From positions 2,046,001-2,110,000 of the forward strand of contig NZ_CP129121.1 of the NCBI RefSeq assembly GCF_030406665.1: DNA of 64,000 bases. The letters are read 5' to 3'. Positions 44,371 to 52,968 of this stretch are shown here, piece after piece. Position numbers and translations under genes: made by a program. This stretch comes from Halomonas halophila. GTDB lineage: Bacteria > Pseudomonadota > Gammaproteobacteria > Pseudomonadales > Halomonadaceae. The notes beneath the pieces were generated by a model. It saw nothing but the letters and a program-made list of their open reading frames with translations. It did not search any database and was not told the DNA's origin. Position 1 is the stretch's first letter; every line of letters starts with the position of its first letter.

Positions 44371-45429
44371 CTAGCCGGGGCCTCGGGCCGCCGTCTCTCT
44401 TGGCGCTTCCCCGAAGCGCGCCCGATAGGCCCGGGAGAAGTGCGCAAGATGGCTGAAACCGTTGGCCAGGGCGGCCTCGGTGACCGTGGCGTGGCTGGCC
44501 GAGAGCAATCGCTGCGCCCGGTCGAGCCGCATCCCCAGGTAGCACTGCTTGGGCGTCTCGCCGAAATGCGCCAGAAACAGCCGCGAAAGCTGCCGCTGGG
44601 ACTGACCCGCCAGGCGGCAGATCTCGGGGATGGGCAGTGCTTTGGCCAGGTTGGCTTCCATCACCGCCAGACTCTTCACCACGCTACGCGGCAGGTTCGC
44701 GTAGTGTGATGGCGTCACCTCGCCGATCGCGTCTCCATCCTCGCCCTCCCCGCCGTCTGCACCGCTCGAGGCATCGTGGCGGTCATGGACCAGCTGACGG
44801 CTCACTGCATCGGCCAGCGCCGGCCCGTAATCCCGGGCGATGCGATCCAGCATCATGTCGATCCCGGTAGTGCCACCGGCGCCGGTCTGGCGCGTCGCAT
44901 CGGACGAGAAGCGACGCCGACTGATCCTGAGAGCGGGAAACTCACGCCGGAAAGCCGGCACGCTCTCCCAGTGCATGGCCACGCGATGCCCCTCCAGCAC
45001 TCCGGCCCGCGCCAGGATGAAGGGCGCCGTGTCCAGCCCACCCAGCCAGCCGCCATGCGCCGCGATCCGGCGCAGCACCGCACGGTCCTGGGCCATCACC
45101 GTGGCCTCCGCCTCGTAGGACGACACCACCATCAGGTGGGCATCGTCCGGCGCGTCGGCCAGCCGGCCATCCACCTCGATACACACGCCATTGCTGGCGA
45201 CCACGCCCTCGCCATCCACCGAGCGCAGCCGCCAGGCGAACAGTTCCCGCCCGAAGCGATTGGCCACCCGCAGCGGCTCGAGCATGCAGAACAGCGTCAG
45301 CATCGAGAACTTGGGCAACAGCCAGACGTCCAGCGTCTGCTCGGCCTGCTCCGGCGACAGCAGTGGCGGTGAATCCGGCCGCGGATAGGGCCAGACGGCG
45401 GAAACCTCCTCGCCTACGTCCAAATTCAT
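44371..45429 (-). CDS. GlxA/CdhR-type AraC-family regulator 3
   Basis: 352 residues from ATG 45429 (AAGG five bases upstream); TTG 45453 is possible. It has the DJ-1-like ligand domain (about 30-210, W-L-L-P-K-F-S-M-L-T) and C-terminal AraC helices (L-A-G-Q-S-Q-R-Q-L, N-G-F-S-H-L-A-H-F-S-R-A). It is more diverged than regulators 1 and 2 and has an acidic Gly-rich linker insert. Divergent from the TmpA-like gene, so it is the likely regulator of that cluster. Confidence 0.88.
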   Translation of the reverse strand: MNLDVGEEVSAVWPYPRPDSPPLLSPEQAEQTLDVWLLPKFSMLTLFCMLEPLRVANRFGRELFAWRLRSVDGEGVVASNGVCIEVDGRLADAPDDAHLMVVSSYEAEATVMAQDRAVLRRIAAHGGWLGGLDTAPFILARAGVLEGHRVAMHWESVPAFRREFPALRISRRRFSSDATRQTGAGGTTGIDMMLDRIARDYGPALADAVSRQLVHDRHDASSGADGGEGEDGDAIGEVTPSHYANLPRSVVKSLAVMEANLAKALPIPEICRLAGQSQRQLSRLFLAHFGETPKQCYLGMRLDRAQRLLSASHATVTEAALANGFSHLAHFSRAYRARFGEAPRETAARGPG

Positions 45430-45551
45430 CAACCTTATGGCGGATTTTATCAAATTCTACCGCTGAACCGACGTTAGGGTACAGGGGTGTCACGTCACCG
45501 GCGCCGCTGACCACGACCGCTCAAGCCCTGATCATCCGGAGATTCATCGCC

Positions 45552-46691
45552 ATGACCTCAAGCGCCAAGGTAGCGCTGTCCGACGACGGCAAGCGCCTGA
45601 TCCTCGACCTCGACGGACGTTCTCGCGAGCTCGCGGCCATGTGGCTGCGGGAGCGCTCGCCCGACGCCGAGACCCTGGATCCGGGCACCGGCCAGCGACT
45701 GATCGAGGCCGCCGAGCTGCCGCTCGACCTCACCCTGCTGCACGCCGAATGCGACGGCGACGCCCTGGCCCTGCGCTTCAGCGACGGTCACGCGACGCGT
45801 TTTCCGCTCGCCGCCGTGGTTGCCGATGACACCGGGCCGAGCGATATCGTGCCGGGCCGCACCCTGTGGGACGCCGAGCTGTCTGGCCCGCCCCGAGCCG
45901 ACTTCGCCGCCGCCGTCGCCGACGATGCCGCCCTGCTCGAGATGCTCGACGGCCTGCACCGCTATGGCGTCGCCCTGGTGTCCGGCGTGCCTGCGGACGA
46001 ACACGGCATGCAGGCGCTGATCGACCGCATCGGCCCGCTGCGTCACACCAACTGGGGCGGCATCGCCGACGTCAAGTCGGTGGCCAACGCCTATGACCTG
46101 ACCATGACCCAGCGCGGCCTGGAGCCGCACACCGACAACCCCTACCGCGATCCGATCCCCGGCTATATCTGGCTGCACTGCCTGACCAACGCCGCCGACG
46201 GGGGGGACAACACCCTGGTCGATGGCTACCGCGCGGCCCAGGTGCTGCGCGAACGCGACCCGGCGGCCTTCGACTGCCTGACCCGGGTGTCCCCGCGCTT
46301 CCGCTATCGCGACGAGAGCACCTGGCTGGAGAGCGAGGGTCCGCTGATCGAGCTGGACAGCCAGGGTCGGGTGAGCCGCGTGCGCTTCAACAACCGCACC
46401 GAGCAGGTCGACGCCCTGCCGGCCGATGAGCTCGAGCGCTACTACGCCGCACGTCACGCCTTCTATGCGCTGATCACCTCCGAGGAGCTCACCGTGCACC
46501 TCAAGCTGGACCCGGGCCAGATGCTGATCATGGACAACTATCGCCTGTTCCACGGCCGCCGCGCCTTTGAACTGGCCGGCGGCGTGCGCCACCTGCGCCA
46601 GGGCTACGTCGATCGCGACAGCACCGCCAGCCGCCGCCTGACCCTGCGCCACCAGTTGACCGACATCACCACCCCCGAGGAGGTCGCATGA
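45552..46691 (+). CDS. TmpA-like / GBBH-family 2OG dioxygenase
   Basis: 379 residues. N-terminal GBBH-like domain (about 10-95), then a TauD domain with H-T-D-N-P near 193 and distal His in L-F-H-G-R-R near 335. The pairing with an HD-domain oxygenase (4-nt overlap) is the arrangement of tmpA-tmpB, where TmpA hydroxylates C1 of 2-(trimethylamino)ethylphosphonate. The substrate here is not proven; the rest of the operon points to amino-acid-derived compounds. GGAG lies 9 nt before the ATG. Confidence 0.75.
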   Translation: MTSSAKVALSDDGKRLILDLDGRSRELAAMWLRERSPDAETLDPGTGQRLIEAAELPLDLTLLHAECDGDALALRFSDGHATRFPLAAVVADDTGPSDIVPGRTLWDAELSGPPRADFAAAVADDAALLEMLDGLHRYGVALVSGVPADEHGMQALIDRIGPLRHTNWGGIADVKSVANAYDLTMTQRGLEPHTDNPYRDPIPGYIWLHCLTNAADGGDNTLVDGYRAAQVLRERDPAAFDCLTRVSPRFRYRDESTWLESEGPLIELDSQGRVSRVRFNNRTEQVDALPADELERYYAARHAFYALITSEELTVHLKLDPGQMLIMDNYRLFHGRRAFELAGGVRHLRQGYVDRDSTASRRLTLRHQLTDITTPEEVA

Positions 46692-47275
46692 ACCAGGCCC
46701 GTTTCCGCCACTTCGGCGAGGCCAACCGCGACGAGTGGGCGCTGATCGACGACCGCTTCCGCGACTACGTCAACGACGCCCCCCGCCGCGTGCTCGAACA
46801 CCTTCACCGCCTGGCCGGCGACACCCACGGCTATCCCGTGGATCGCTTCGAGCACTGCCTGCAGACCGCCACCCGCGCCCTGCGAGCCGGCGCCGATGAG
46901 GAAATGGTGGTCTGCGCCCTGCTGCACGACATCGGCGACGACCTGGCACCGGCCAACCACGCCGAGATCGCCGCGGGCATCCTCGAGCCGTTCATCGATC
47001 CGCTCAACGCCTGGATGATCCGTCATCACGAGCTCTTCCAGGGCTATCACTACCGCCACTACTTCGGCCTGGATCGCCACGCCCGGGAACAGTTCAGGGA
47101 CCATCCGGCCTATGAGCGCACGGTGCGCTTCTGCGACGACTGGGATCAGGCCAGCTTCGACCCCGACTACGACACCCTGCCGCTCGAGCACTTCGTGCCG
47201 ATGGTGGAACGGGTGCTGACGCGCGCGCCCTTCGGCGGTCTGCCGCCCATCGTCGAGGAGGAACCCCGTTCATGA
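46688..47275 (+). CDS. TmpB/PhnZ-like HD-domain mixed-valent diiron oxygenase
   Basis: 195 residues. Metal ligands fit the HD oxygenase pattern: H in R-F-E-H-C-L-Q near 56, L-L-H-D-I-G near 80, N-H-A-E near 93, R-H-H-E near 118, and D in F-C-D-D-W-D. TmpB and PhnZ use such a centre to cleave the C-P bond of alpha-hydroxyphosphonates; MIOX in the same fold cleaves C-C bonds. TmpB yields glycine betaine. Translationally coupled to the dioxygenase before and the ThDP enzyme after it. Confidence 0.75.
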   Translation: MNQARFRHFGEANRDEWALIDDRFRDYVNDAPRRVLEHLHRLAGDTHGYPVDRFEHCLQTATRALRAGADEEMVVCALLHDIGDDLAPANHAEIAAGILEPFIDPLNAWMIRHHELFQGYHYRHYFGLDRHAREQFRDHPAYERTVRFCDDWDQASFDPDYDTLPLEHFVPMVERVLTRAPFGGLPPIVEEEPRS

Positions 47276-48867
47276 ACTGTGCCCAGCACCTCATCGCCCT
47301 GCTCGAGGCCCACGGCGTCGACACCGCCTTCGGCATCCCCGGCGTGCATACCATCGAGCTGTATCGTGCCCTCGGCGACAGTGGCCTGAGCCACGTCACC
47401 CCGCGCCACGAACAGGGCGCCGGCTTCATGGCCGACGGCTACGCCCGTGCCAGCGGTCAGCCCGCGGCCTGCTTCATCATCTCAGGCCCCGGCATGACCA
47501 ATATCGCCACCGCCATGGGCCAGGCCCTGGCCGACTCGGTGCCGATGCTGGTGATCTCCAGCGTCAACCAGCGCGCCACCCTGGGCCGCGGCCAGGGCCG
47601 GCTGCACGAGATGCCGCACCAGGGCGAGACCCTCGCCGGCGTCAGCGTGTTCAGCCACACCCTGCATGACCCGGCGGCGCTGCCCGAAGTGCTAGCCCGC
47701 GCCTTTGCGGTGTTCGCGAGCGCCCGACCGGGCCCGGTCCACGTCGAGATTCCCCTCGACGTGATGACCGCGCCGGCCCCCGATACCGTGGCCACACCGA
47801 CCTCGGTGTTTCCGCCGGCGCCGGCCCCCGCGGCACTGGCAAGGGCCGGAGACTGGCTGGTCGAGGCCAGGCGCCCGCTGGTGCTGCTCGGCGGCGGTAC
47901 CACCGCCGTGCCGGAGCTCGCCCGGACTCTGGTCGATCGCCTCGATGCACCGACCTTCACCACCATCAACGCCAAGGGCGTGCTCGGCCGCGACCATCCG
48001 CTCGATCTCGGCGCCACCCAGAGCCTGCCCGCGGCACGCCGACTGGCCGCCGAGGCCGACGTGGTGCTGGCGATCGGCACCGAACTCGGGGAGACCGACT
48101 ACGACCTGGTGTTCGACGGGGGCTTCCGGCTCGGCGGTCGGCTGATCCGCATCGACATCGATCCGCAGCAGCTGGGCCGCAACCAGACCGCGGATCTCGC
48201 CCTGCTCGCCGAGGCCGGCCAGGCGATGCGCGGGCTGCTCGATGTCCTGCCGGATGCCGCAGACCGCGACGGGGCCGCTCGCGCCGAGGCCGTGCGCGAG
48301 GCCCTGGCGCTGGGCGCGGACCCGGAGCTCGCCCCCTATGTACCGCTCTACGCCACCCTGCGCGAGGCGTTGCCCGAGGCGATCGTGGTCGGCGATTCCA
48401 CCGGCCCGGTCTACGCCGGTAACTTCCTGGCCGCGATGCCGGCGCCAAGGCGCTGGTTCAACGCCGCCACCGGCTTCGGCACCCTCGGCTACGGCCTGCC
48501 CGCCGCCCTGGGCGCTGCCGTGGCCAGGCCCGACCAGCCGGTGGTCGCCCTGGTCGGCGACGGCGGCCTGCAGTTCGTGCTCGGCGAACTCGGCACTGCC
48601 CGCGACCTGGGCCGGCCGGTGGCGCTGGTGATCTGGAACAACGACGGCTATGACGAGATCCGCCGCTACATGTCGATGAGCGAGGTGCCGCATCTCGGCG
48701 TCGACCTGGCCGCCCCGGACTTCCGCGCCCTGGCCGAGGCCTACGACTGCCGCCATGTCGGCGTCACCGACCCGGCGAGCCTGCACGACGCCCTGGGCCG
48801 GCTCTGCGAGGCGGAAAGCCCGCTGATCATCGAGGTCGATGCCACCGCCTGGACGGCATCGCTCTGA
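47272..48867 (+). CDS. ThDP-dependent 2-oxo acid decarboxylase, AruI-like
   Basis: 531 residues. Three ThDP domains are complete: N-terminal F-G-I-P-G-V-H-T-I-E-L-Y-R with R-H-E-Q-G-A near 45 (cofactor-activating Glu), the central domain, and the C-terminal G-D-G-G-L-Q-F with the Mg/ThDP Asn-Asn region. It closely resembles 5-guanidino-2-oxopentanoate decarboxylase (AruI) of the arginine transaminase pathway. The matching AruH-like transaminase is encoded 1.8 kb downstream. Another omega-substituted 2-oxo acid is possible given the quaternary-amine context. Confidence 0.82.
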   Translation: MNCAQHLIALLEAHGVDTAFGIPGVHTIELYRALGDSGLSHVTPRHEQGAGFMADGYARASGQPAACFIISGPGMTNIATAMGQALADSVPMLVISSVNQRATLGRGQGRLHEMPHQGETLAGVSVFSHTLHDPAALPEVLARAFAVFASARPGPVHVEIPLDVMTAPAPDTVATPTSVFPPAPAPAALARAGDWLVEARRPLVLLGGGTTAVPELARTLVDRLDAPTFTTINAKGVLGRDHPLDLGATQSLPAARRLAAEADVVLAIGTELGETDYDLVFDGGFRLGGRLIRIDIDPQQLGRNQTADLALLAEAGQAMRGLLDVLPDAADRDGAARAEAVREALALGADPELAPYVPLYATLREALPEAIVVGDSTGPVYAGNFLAAMPAPRRWFNAATGFGTLGYGLPAALGAAVARPDQPVVALVGDGGLQFVLGELGTARDLGRPVALVIWNNDGYDEIRRYMSMSEVPHLGVDLAAPDFRALAEAYDCRHVGVTDPASLHDALGRLCEAESPLIIEVDATAWTASL

Positions 48868-48892
48868 CACCTTGGGAAATCTCCCACCTCAT

Positions 48893-48910
48893 GGCCGGCC
48901 GAGACCGGCC
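48893..48910 (+). other. Hairpin between the decarboxylase and binding-protein genes
   Basis: GGCCGG-N6-CCGGCC within the 67-bp gap, with no T run. Possibly an mRNA processing or stability element upstream of the abundant binding protein. Confidence 0.4.
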
Positions 48911-48934
48911 CACGACACAAGGAGACGTCCAGGA

Positions 48935-49876
48935 ATGAAGACGCATACCAAGACCCTGACCCTGAGCCTGATCGCCGGCCTGAGCCTGGCCGGTCCGGCA
49001 CTGGCCGCCGACCGCGACGACCGCCTGCGCCTGGTCGTGCCGCCCTGGCCCGGCGTGACCGTGAAGAGCGAGATCATGACCCAGCTCATCGAGCCGCTGG
49101 GCTACACCACCGAGACCCTGGAAATCAGCTCGACGGTGGGCTACAGCACGCTGCAGAGCGGCGACAGCGACGCCTTCCTGGCCGGCTGGATGCCCGCCCA
49201 GCAGGAGAGCTACGACGCCGCCATGGAGGCCGACGCCATCGTCGACCTGGGCAACAACGTCAACGGTGCCCGCATGGGCTTCGCGGTCCCCGACTACGTC
49301 TACGAGGCCGGCATCACCCGTGCCGAACAGCTCGCCGACCCGGAGGTCGCCGAACGCTTCGAGCGCACCATCTACAGCATCGAAAGCGGCTCCACGGTCA
49401 CCGACATGATCGAGGGCGCCATCGACAGCAACACCCATGGGCTCGAAGGCTGGAAGCTGATGGCCTCATCGACCCCCGGCATGCTCAGCGAGGTGAACGG
49501 CGCCGTCGAGCAGGAGCGCTGGATCCTGTTCTACGGCTGGACCCCGCACTGGATGGTGCCCGAATACGACGCCCGCATCCTCGACGACTCGGCGAACATC
49601 TTCGGCGCCGACGGTGGCCGCAGCGACGTCAAGACCATCGTCGCCAAGGACTATGCCGAGGCCAATCCCAACCTGATCCGGCTGCTCGATCAATTCGAAC
49701 TCTCCGCCGACGAGCAGAGCGAGTTCATCCTCGAATACAGCCTCAAGGAACGGGAGCTCGAGGACGTCGCCCATGAATGGCTGGTCGCCCATCCCCAGCG
49801 CGTGGCCAGCTTCCTCGAGGGCGTCACCACCCGCGAGGGCGACGACGCCCTGAGCGCCGTGGAGGCCAGCCTGTGA
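48935..49876 (+). CDS. Glycine betaine/quaternary-amine binding protein (OpuAC family)
   Basis: 313 residues with a signal peptide ending A-L-A-A near 23; start ATG 48935, AAGGAGA upstream. The OpuAC fold shows Trp residues in P-P-W-P-G, A-G-W-M-P and Y-G-W-T-P-H-W, positioned to form the aromatic cage that binds a trimethylammonium group. No OpuA ATPase or permease gene is nearby, so it is an orphan binding protein or shares a remote transporter. Its presence strongly suggests that the operon substrate carries a quaternary amine. Confidence 0.88.
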   Translation: MKTHTKTLTLSLIAGLSLAGPALAADRDDRLRLVVPPWPGVTVKSEIMTQLIEPLGYTTETLEISSTVGYSTLQSGDSDAFLAGWMPAQQESYDAAMEADAIVDLGNNVNGARMGFAVPDYVYEAGITRAEQLADPEVAERFERTIYSIESGSTVTDMIEGAIDSNTHGLEGWKLMASSTPGMLSEVNGAVEQERWILFYGWTPHWMVPEYDARILDDSANIFGADGGRSDVKTIVAKDYAEANPNLIRLLDQFELSADEQSEFILEYSLKERELEDVAHEWLVAHPQRVASFLEGVTTREGDDALSAVEASL

Positions 49877-50616
49877 CCCTTGCCCAGCACGAGCGCGAGA
49901 TCCGCCGCGACCTGGCCGCCGCCTATCGGCTGATCGCCCTGGACGGCATGGACGACGGCATCTCCACCCATATCTCCGCGCGCCTGCCGGGCGAACGTTT
50001 CCTGCTCAACGCCTTCGGGCTGCGCTTCGAGGAAGTCCGCGAGGACAACCTGGTGATCGTGAATGCCGACGGCGAGGTGCTCGACGACCCCACCGGATTC
50101 GGCATCAATCCGGCCGGTTTCACCATCCACAGCGCCCTGCACGCGGCCCGTCCCGAGGTGGCCTGCGTGCTGCACACCCACACCGTGGCCGGGGTCGCGG
50201 TATCGAGCCTCGCCGAGGGACTGCTGCCGCTGAATCAGTGGGCGCTGCAGTTCCACGAGCGGCTCGCCTACCACGACTACGAGGGCATCGCCCTGGATCT
50301 CGACGAGCGCGAGCGCCTGGCCACCGACCTGGGTCCTCACTCGGCGATGATCCTGCGCCAGCACGGCCTGCTGACCTGCGGTACAAGCGTCGGTGAGGCC
50401 TTCCTGCGCATGCGCGATCTCGAGCGCAGCTGCCAGGCCCAGCTGGCCGCCCAGGCCACCGGCCGGCCGCTGCTCGAGGCATCGCCGGCCATGGCCGAGC
50501 ACGTCGCCCGCCAGTACGAGGCCTGGGCCGAGAGTCCCGGCGGCACCGACCGGGCCTGGCAGGCCGAACGACGCCGCCTGACCGGTGACGCCCCCCGGGC
50601 TCAAACGACCCGCTGA
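49873..50616 (+). CDS. Class II aldolase/adducin-family protein
   Basis: 247 residues from GTG 49873, which overlaps the previous stop (GTGA). Zinc-binding H-T-H-T near 98 and a third His in R-Q-H-G-L-L-T near 165 are intact. Members include fuculose-phosphate aldolase and many uncharacterised proteins next to amine catabolism genes. The reaction is unknown; an aldol cleavage or decarboxylation of a hydroxylated intermediate is possible. Confidence 0.82.
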   Translation: MTLAQHEREIRRDLAAAYRLIALDGMDDGISTHISARLPGERFLLNAFGLRFEEVREDNLVIVNADGEVLDDPTGFGINPAGFTIHSALHAARPEVACVLHTHTVAGVAVSSLAEGLLPLNQWALQFHERLAYHDYEGIALDLDERERLATDLGPHSAMILRQHGLLTCGTSVGEAFLRMRDLERSCQAQLAAQATGRPLLEASPAMAEHVARQYEAWAESPGGTDRAWQAERRRLTGDAPRAQTTR

Positions 50617-50636
50617 CACGACAGAGCGAGACAACG

Positions 50637-51830
50637 ATGCGTTATTCCCGACTGACCCAGCGGATCGCCGGTGAGGGCGCCGCCGCCTGGGACATCCACA
50701 ACCGCGCCCTGGCCCGCCGGGCCGCCGGCGAGGACATCACCGTGCTGTCGGTGGGCGACCCGGATTTCGACACCCCGGCGCCGATCGTCGAGGGCGCCGT
50801 AGCCAGCCTGCGCGCCGGTGCCACCCACTACCCCGACGTGCAGGGCAAGCGGGCCCTGCGGGAGGCCATCGCCGAGCGCTACCGCAAGCGCGGCATGGCC
50901 GTCACACCGGAGCACCTGATCGTGGTCGCCGGCGCCCAGTGCGGTCTCTACGCCGCCGCCCAGTGCCTGCTCGATCCGGACGACGAGGTGATCGTCCCCG
51001 AGCCGAGCTACGTCACCTACGAGGCGGTGCTGCAGTCCACCGGCGCTCGCATGGTGCATATCCCGCTGCGCGGCGACGCCGGCTTCCGCCTGGACGTGGC
51101 CGACCTGGAGGCGGCCATCACCCCGCGCACCAAGGCGATCCTGCTCAACAGTCCCCATAATCCCACTGGCCAGCTGATCGATGCCGCGGCCTGGGCGGCC
51201 ATCGCCGCGCTGTGCCGACGCCACGACCTGTGGCTGATCTCCGACGAGGTCTACGCCGAGCTGATCTTCGAGGGCGATCACGTCTGCGCCGCGAGCCTGC
51301 CCGACATGGCCGAGCGCACCGTGGTGATCGACAGCCTCTCCAAGTCCCATGCCATGACCGGCTGGCGGCTGGGCTGGGTGCTGGGCCCGGAACCCCTGAT
51401 CGAGCATCTGAGCCACCTCGCGCTGTGCATGCTCTACGGCTGCCCGGACTTCATCCAGGACGCCGCCCGCGACGCCCTGAGTGCCCCCCTGCCCGAGCTC
51501 GACGCCATGCGCGAAACCTACCGCGGCCGGCGCGACGCGGTGGTCGCTGCGCTCAGCGGCTGTCCGTCGGTGAAGGTCATCACGCCCGCCGCCGGCATGT
51601 TCCTGATGATCGATATCCGTGCCACCGGGCTGTCGTCCCAGCCCTTCGCCGACCGCCTGCTCGACGAGCAGGGCGTCTCGGTACTGTCCGGCGAGGCCTT
51701 CGGCCCCTCCGCCGCCGGTTTCGTGCGCCTGAGCCTCACCGTCGACGCGGCCCGTCTCGACGACGCCTGCCGCCGCCTGGCGCGCGTCGCCGAGCAGGCC
51801 CGTGCCGGCACCCTTTCCACCATCGAATGA
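50637..51830 (+). CDS. AruH-like PLP aminotransferase (class I/II)
   Basis: 397 residues. Y-S-R-L-T-Q-R-I-A-G, L-S-V-G-D-P-D-F-D-T-P, N-S-P-H-N-P-T-G near 171, D-E-V-Y near 202 and the PLP Lys in S-L-S-K-S-H-A-M-T-G near 237 match arginine:pyruvate transaminase AruH along its length. With the AruI-like decarboxylase and an aminoaldehyde dehydrogenase it forms a transamination-decarboxylation-oxidation route shortening a basic amino acid by one carbon. Arginine is the default substrate. Confidence 0.85.
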   Translation: MRYSRLTQRIAGEGAAAWDIHNRALARRAAGEDITVLSVGDPDFDTPAPIVEGAVASLRAGATHYPDVQGKRALREAIAERYRKRGMAVTPEHLIVVAGAQCGLYAAAQCLLDPDDEVIVPEPSYVTYEAVLQSTGARMVHIPLRGDAGFRLDVADLEAAITPRTKAILLNSPHNPTGQLIDAAAWAAIAALCRRHDLWLISDEVYAELIFEGDHVCAASLPDMAERTVVIDSLSKSHAMTGWRLGWVLGPEPLIEHLSHLALCMLYGCPDFIQDAARDALSAPLPELDAMRETYRGRRDAVVAALSGCPSVKVITPAAGMFLMIDIRATGLSSQPFADRLLDEQGVSVLSGEAFGPSAAGFVRLSLTVDAARLDDACRRLARVAEQARAGTLSTIE

Positions 51831-51837
51831 GTCGCCT

Positions 51838-52641
51838 ATGACGTCATCGCTACAAACTCCTTCCACTGACGCCTCGCACCGCCTGGCGGTGGAGGCCCGA
51901 CACCTCGTCAAGCGCTACGGCGACCTCGAGGTGCTGCGCGACGTGTCTCTCGAGGTTCCCGAGGCCAGCGTTACCTCGATCATCGGCGCCAGCGGCTCGG
52001 GCAAGAGCACCCTGCTGCGCTGCCTCAACCTGCTGGAACGCCCCGACCAGGGCGATCTGGCGATTGCGGATGAGACGATTCGATTCGACCGCAATCCCCA
52101 GGGCGACATCGTCGGCCTCGACCGGCGCCAGCTGCAGCAGCTGCGCGCCAAGGTCAGCATGGTCTTCCAGCAGTTCAATCTCTGGCCCCACTTCACGGTG
52201 CTGGGCAACGTCACGGAGGCGCCGATGCGCGTGCAGGGCCTGTCGAAACGCCAGGCCATCGAGCGCGCCGAGTACTACCTGGAGCGCGTCGGCATGGCCG
52301 ACAAGCGCGACGGCTACCCGGGGTTCCTGTCCGGCGGTCAGCAGCAGCGGGTCGCGATTGCCCGGGCGCTGGCCATGGAGCCGCGACTGCTGCTGTTCGA
52401 CGAGCCCACCTCGGCGCTCGACCCGGAACGCGTCAGCGAGGTGCTCGGCGTGATCCGCGACCTGGCCGCCGAGGGTCGCACCATGGTGCTCGTGACCCAC
52501 GAGATGGCCTTCGCCCGCGAAGTGTCCGACCAGGTGGTGTTCCTCGACCGCGGCTTCGTCGGCGAGGCCGGCTCGCCGCGCCAGATCTTCGAGGAGAGCC
52601 AGGATCCGCGCTGCCGGCGCTTCGTCGCGCCAGCGGCCTGA
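51838..52641 (+). CDS. Amino-acid ABC transporter ATP-binding protein
   Basis: 267 residues from ATG 51838. Walker A G-A-S-G-S-G-K-S-T near 47, Q-loop Q-Q-F-N-L-W-P-H, signature L-S-G-G-Q-Q-Q-R near 170 and Walker B L-L-L-F-D-E-P-T. The polar amino acid (HisP/GlnQ) class is clear. It lies 7 nt after the aminotransferase gene. Partners are the binding protein and two permeases downstream. Confidence 0.92.
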   Translation: MTSSLQTPSTDASHRLAVEARHLVKRYGDLEVLRDVSLEVPEASVTSIIGASGSGKSTLLRCLNLLERPDQGDLAIADETIRFDRNPQGDIVGLDRRQLQQLRAKVSMVFQQFNLWPHFTVLGNVTEAPMRVQGLSKRQAIERAEYYLERVGMADKRDGYPGFLSGGQQQRVAIARALAMEPRLLLFDEPTSALDPERVSEVLGVIRDLAAEGRTMVLVTHEMAFAREVSDQVVFLDRGFVGEAGSPRQIFEESQDPRCRRFVAPAA

Positions 52642-52968
52642 ATGCCTCCCATCCCCTTTGGCTCTCCTGCCCGACGAGATGAGCACCGGGGACAAGGCGT
52701 AGCGAGGGTTTTTGCCATGGGCGAGGCGGAAGGAGAAGAACATTCGGTGAATGTTCTTCCCGCCGAGCGGGTTGGCCAAGGATGGTCAACCCCGGCCCTG
52801 CAAGCGGCGCAGGATGCAAGAGCGCCGCAGGGCAAAAGTAGCGCCCAGGGATGGGGTCACAGCGCCTCGCTATGGTCCGGCACCCCGGGGCTTGTCGCCG
52901 GAACAGCTCATCGCTTACACGAGCAGAGAGTCACTCACGCCCGACACGACAATACCAAGGAGAACTGC
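52642..52968. other. 327-bp intercistronic region with three consecutive hairpins
   Basis: No gene is supported here. GAAGAACATTC-GGT-GAATGTTCTTC (52735-52759), GGGTTGGCC-N6-GGTCAACCC (52769-52792) and GCGGCGC-N11-GCGCCGC (52804-52828, extended by CCCTG/CAGGG) follow each other. This may be an inserted dispersed repeat or a leader that controls transporter expression. Confidence 0.6.
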
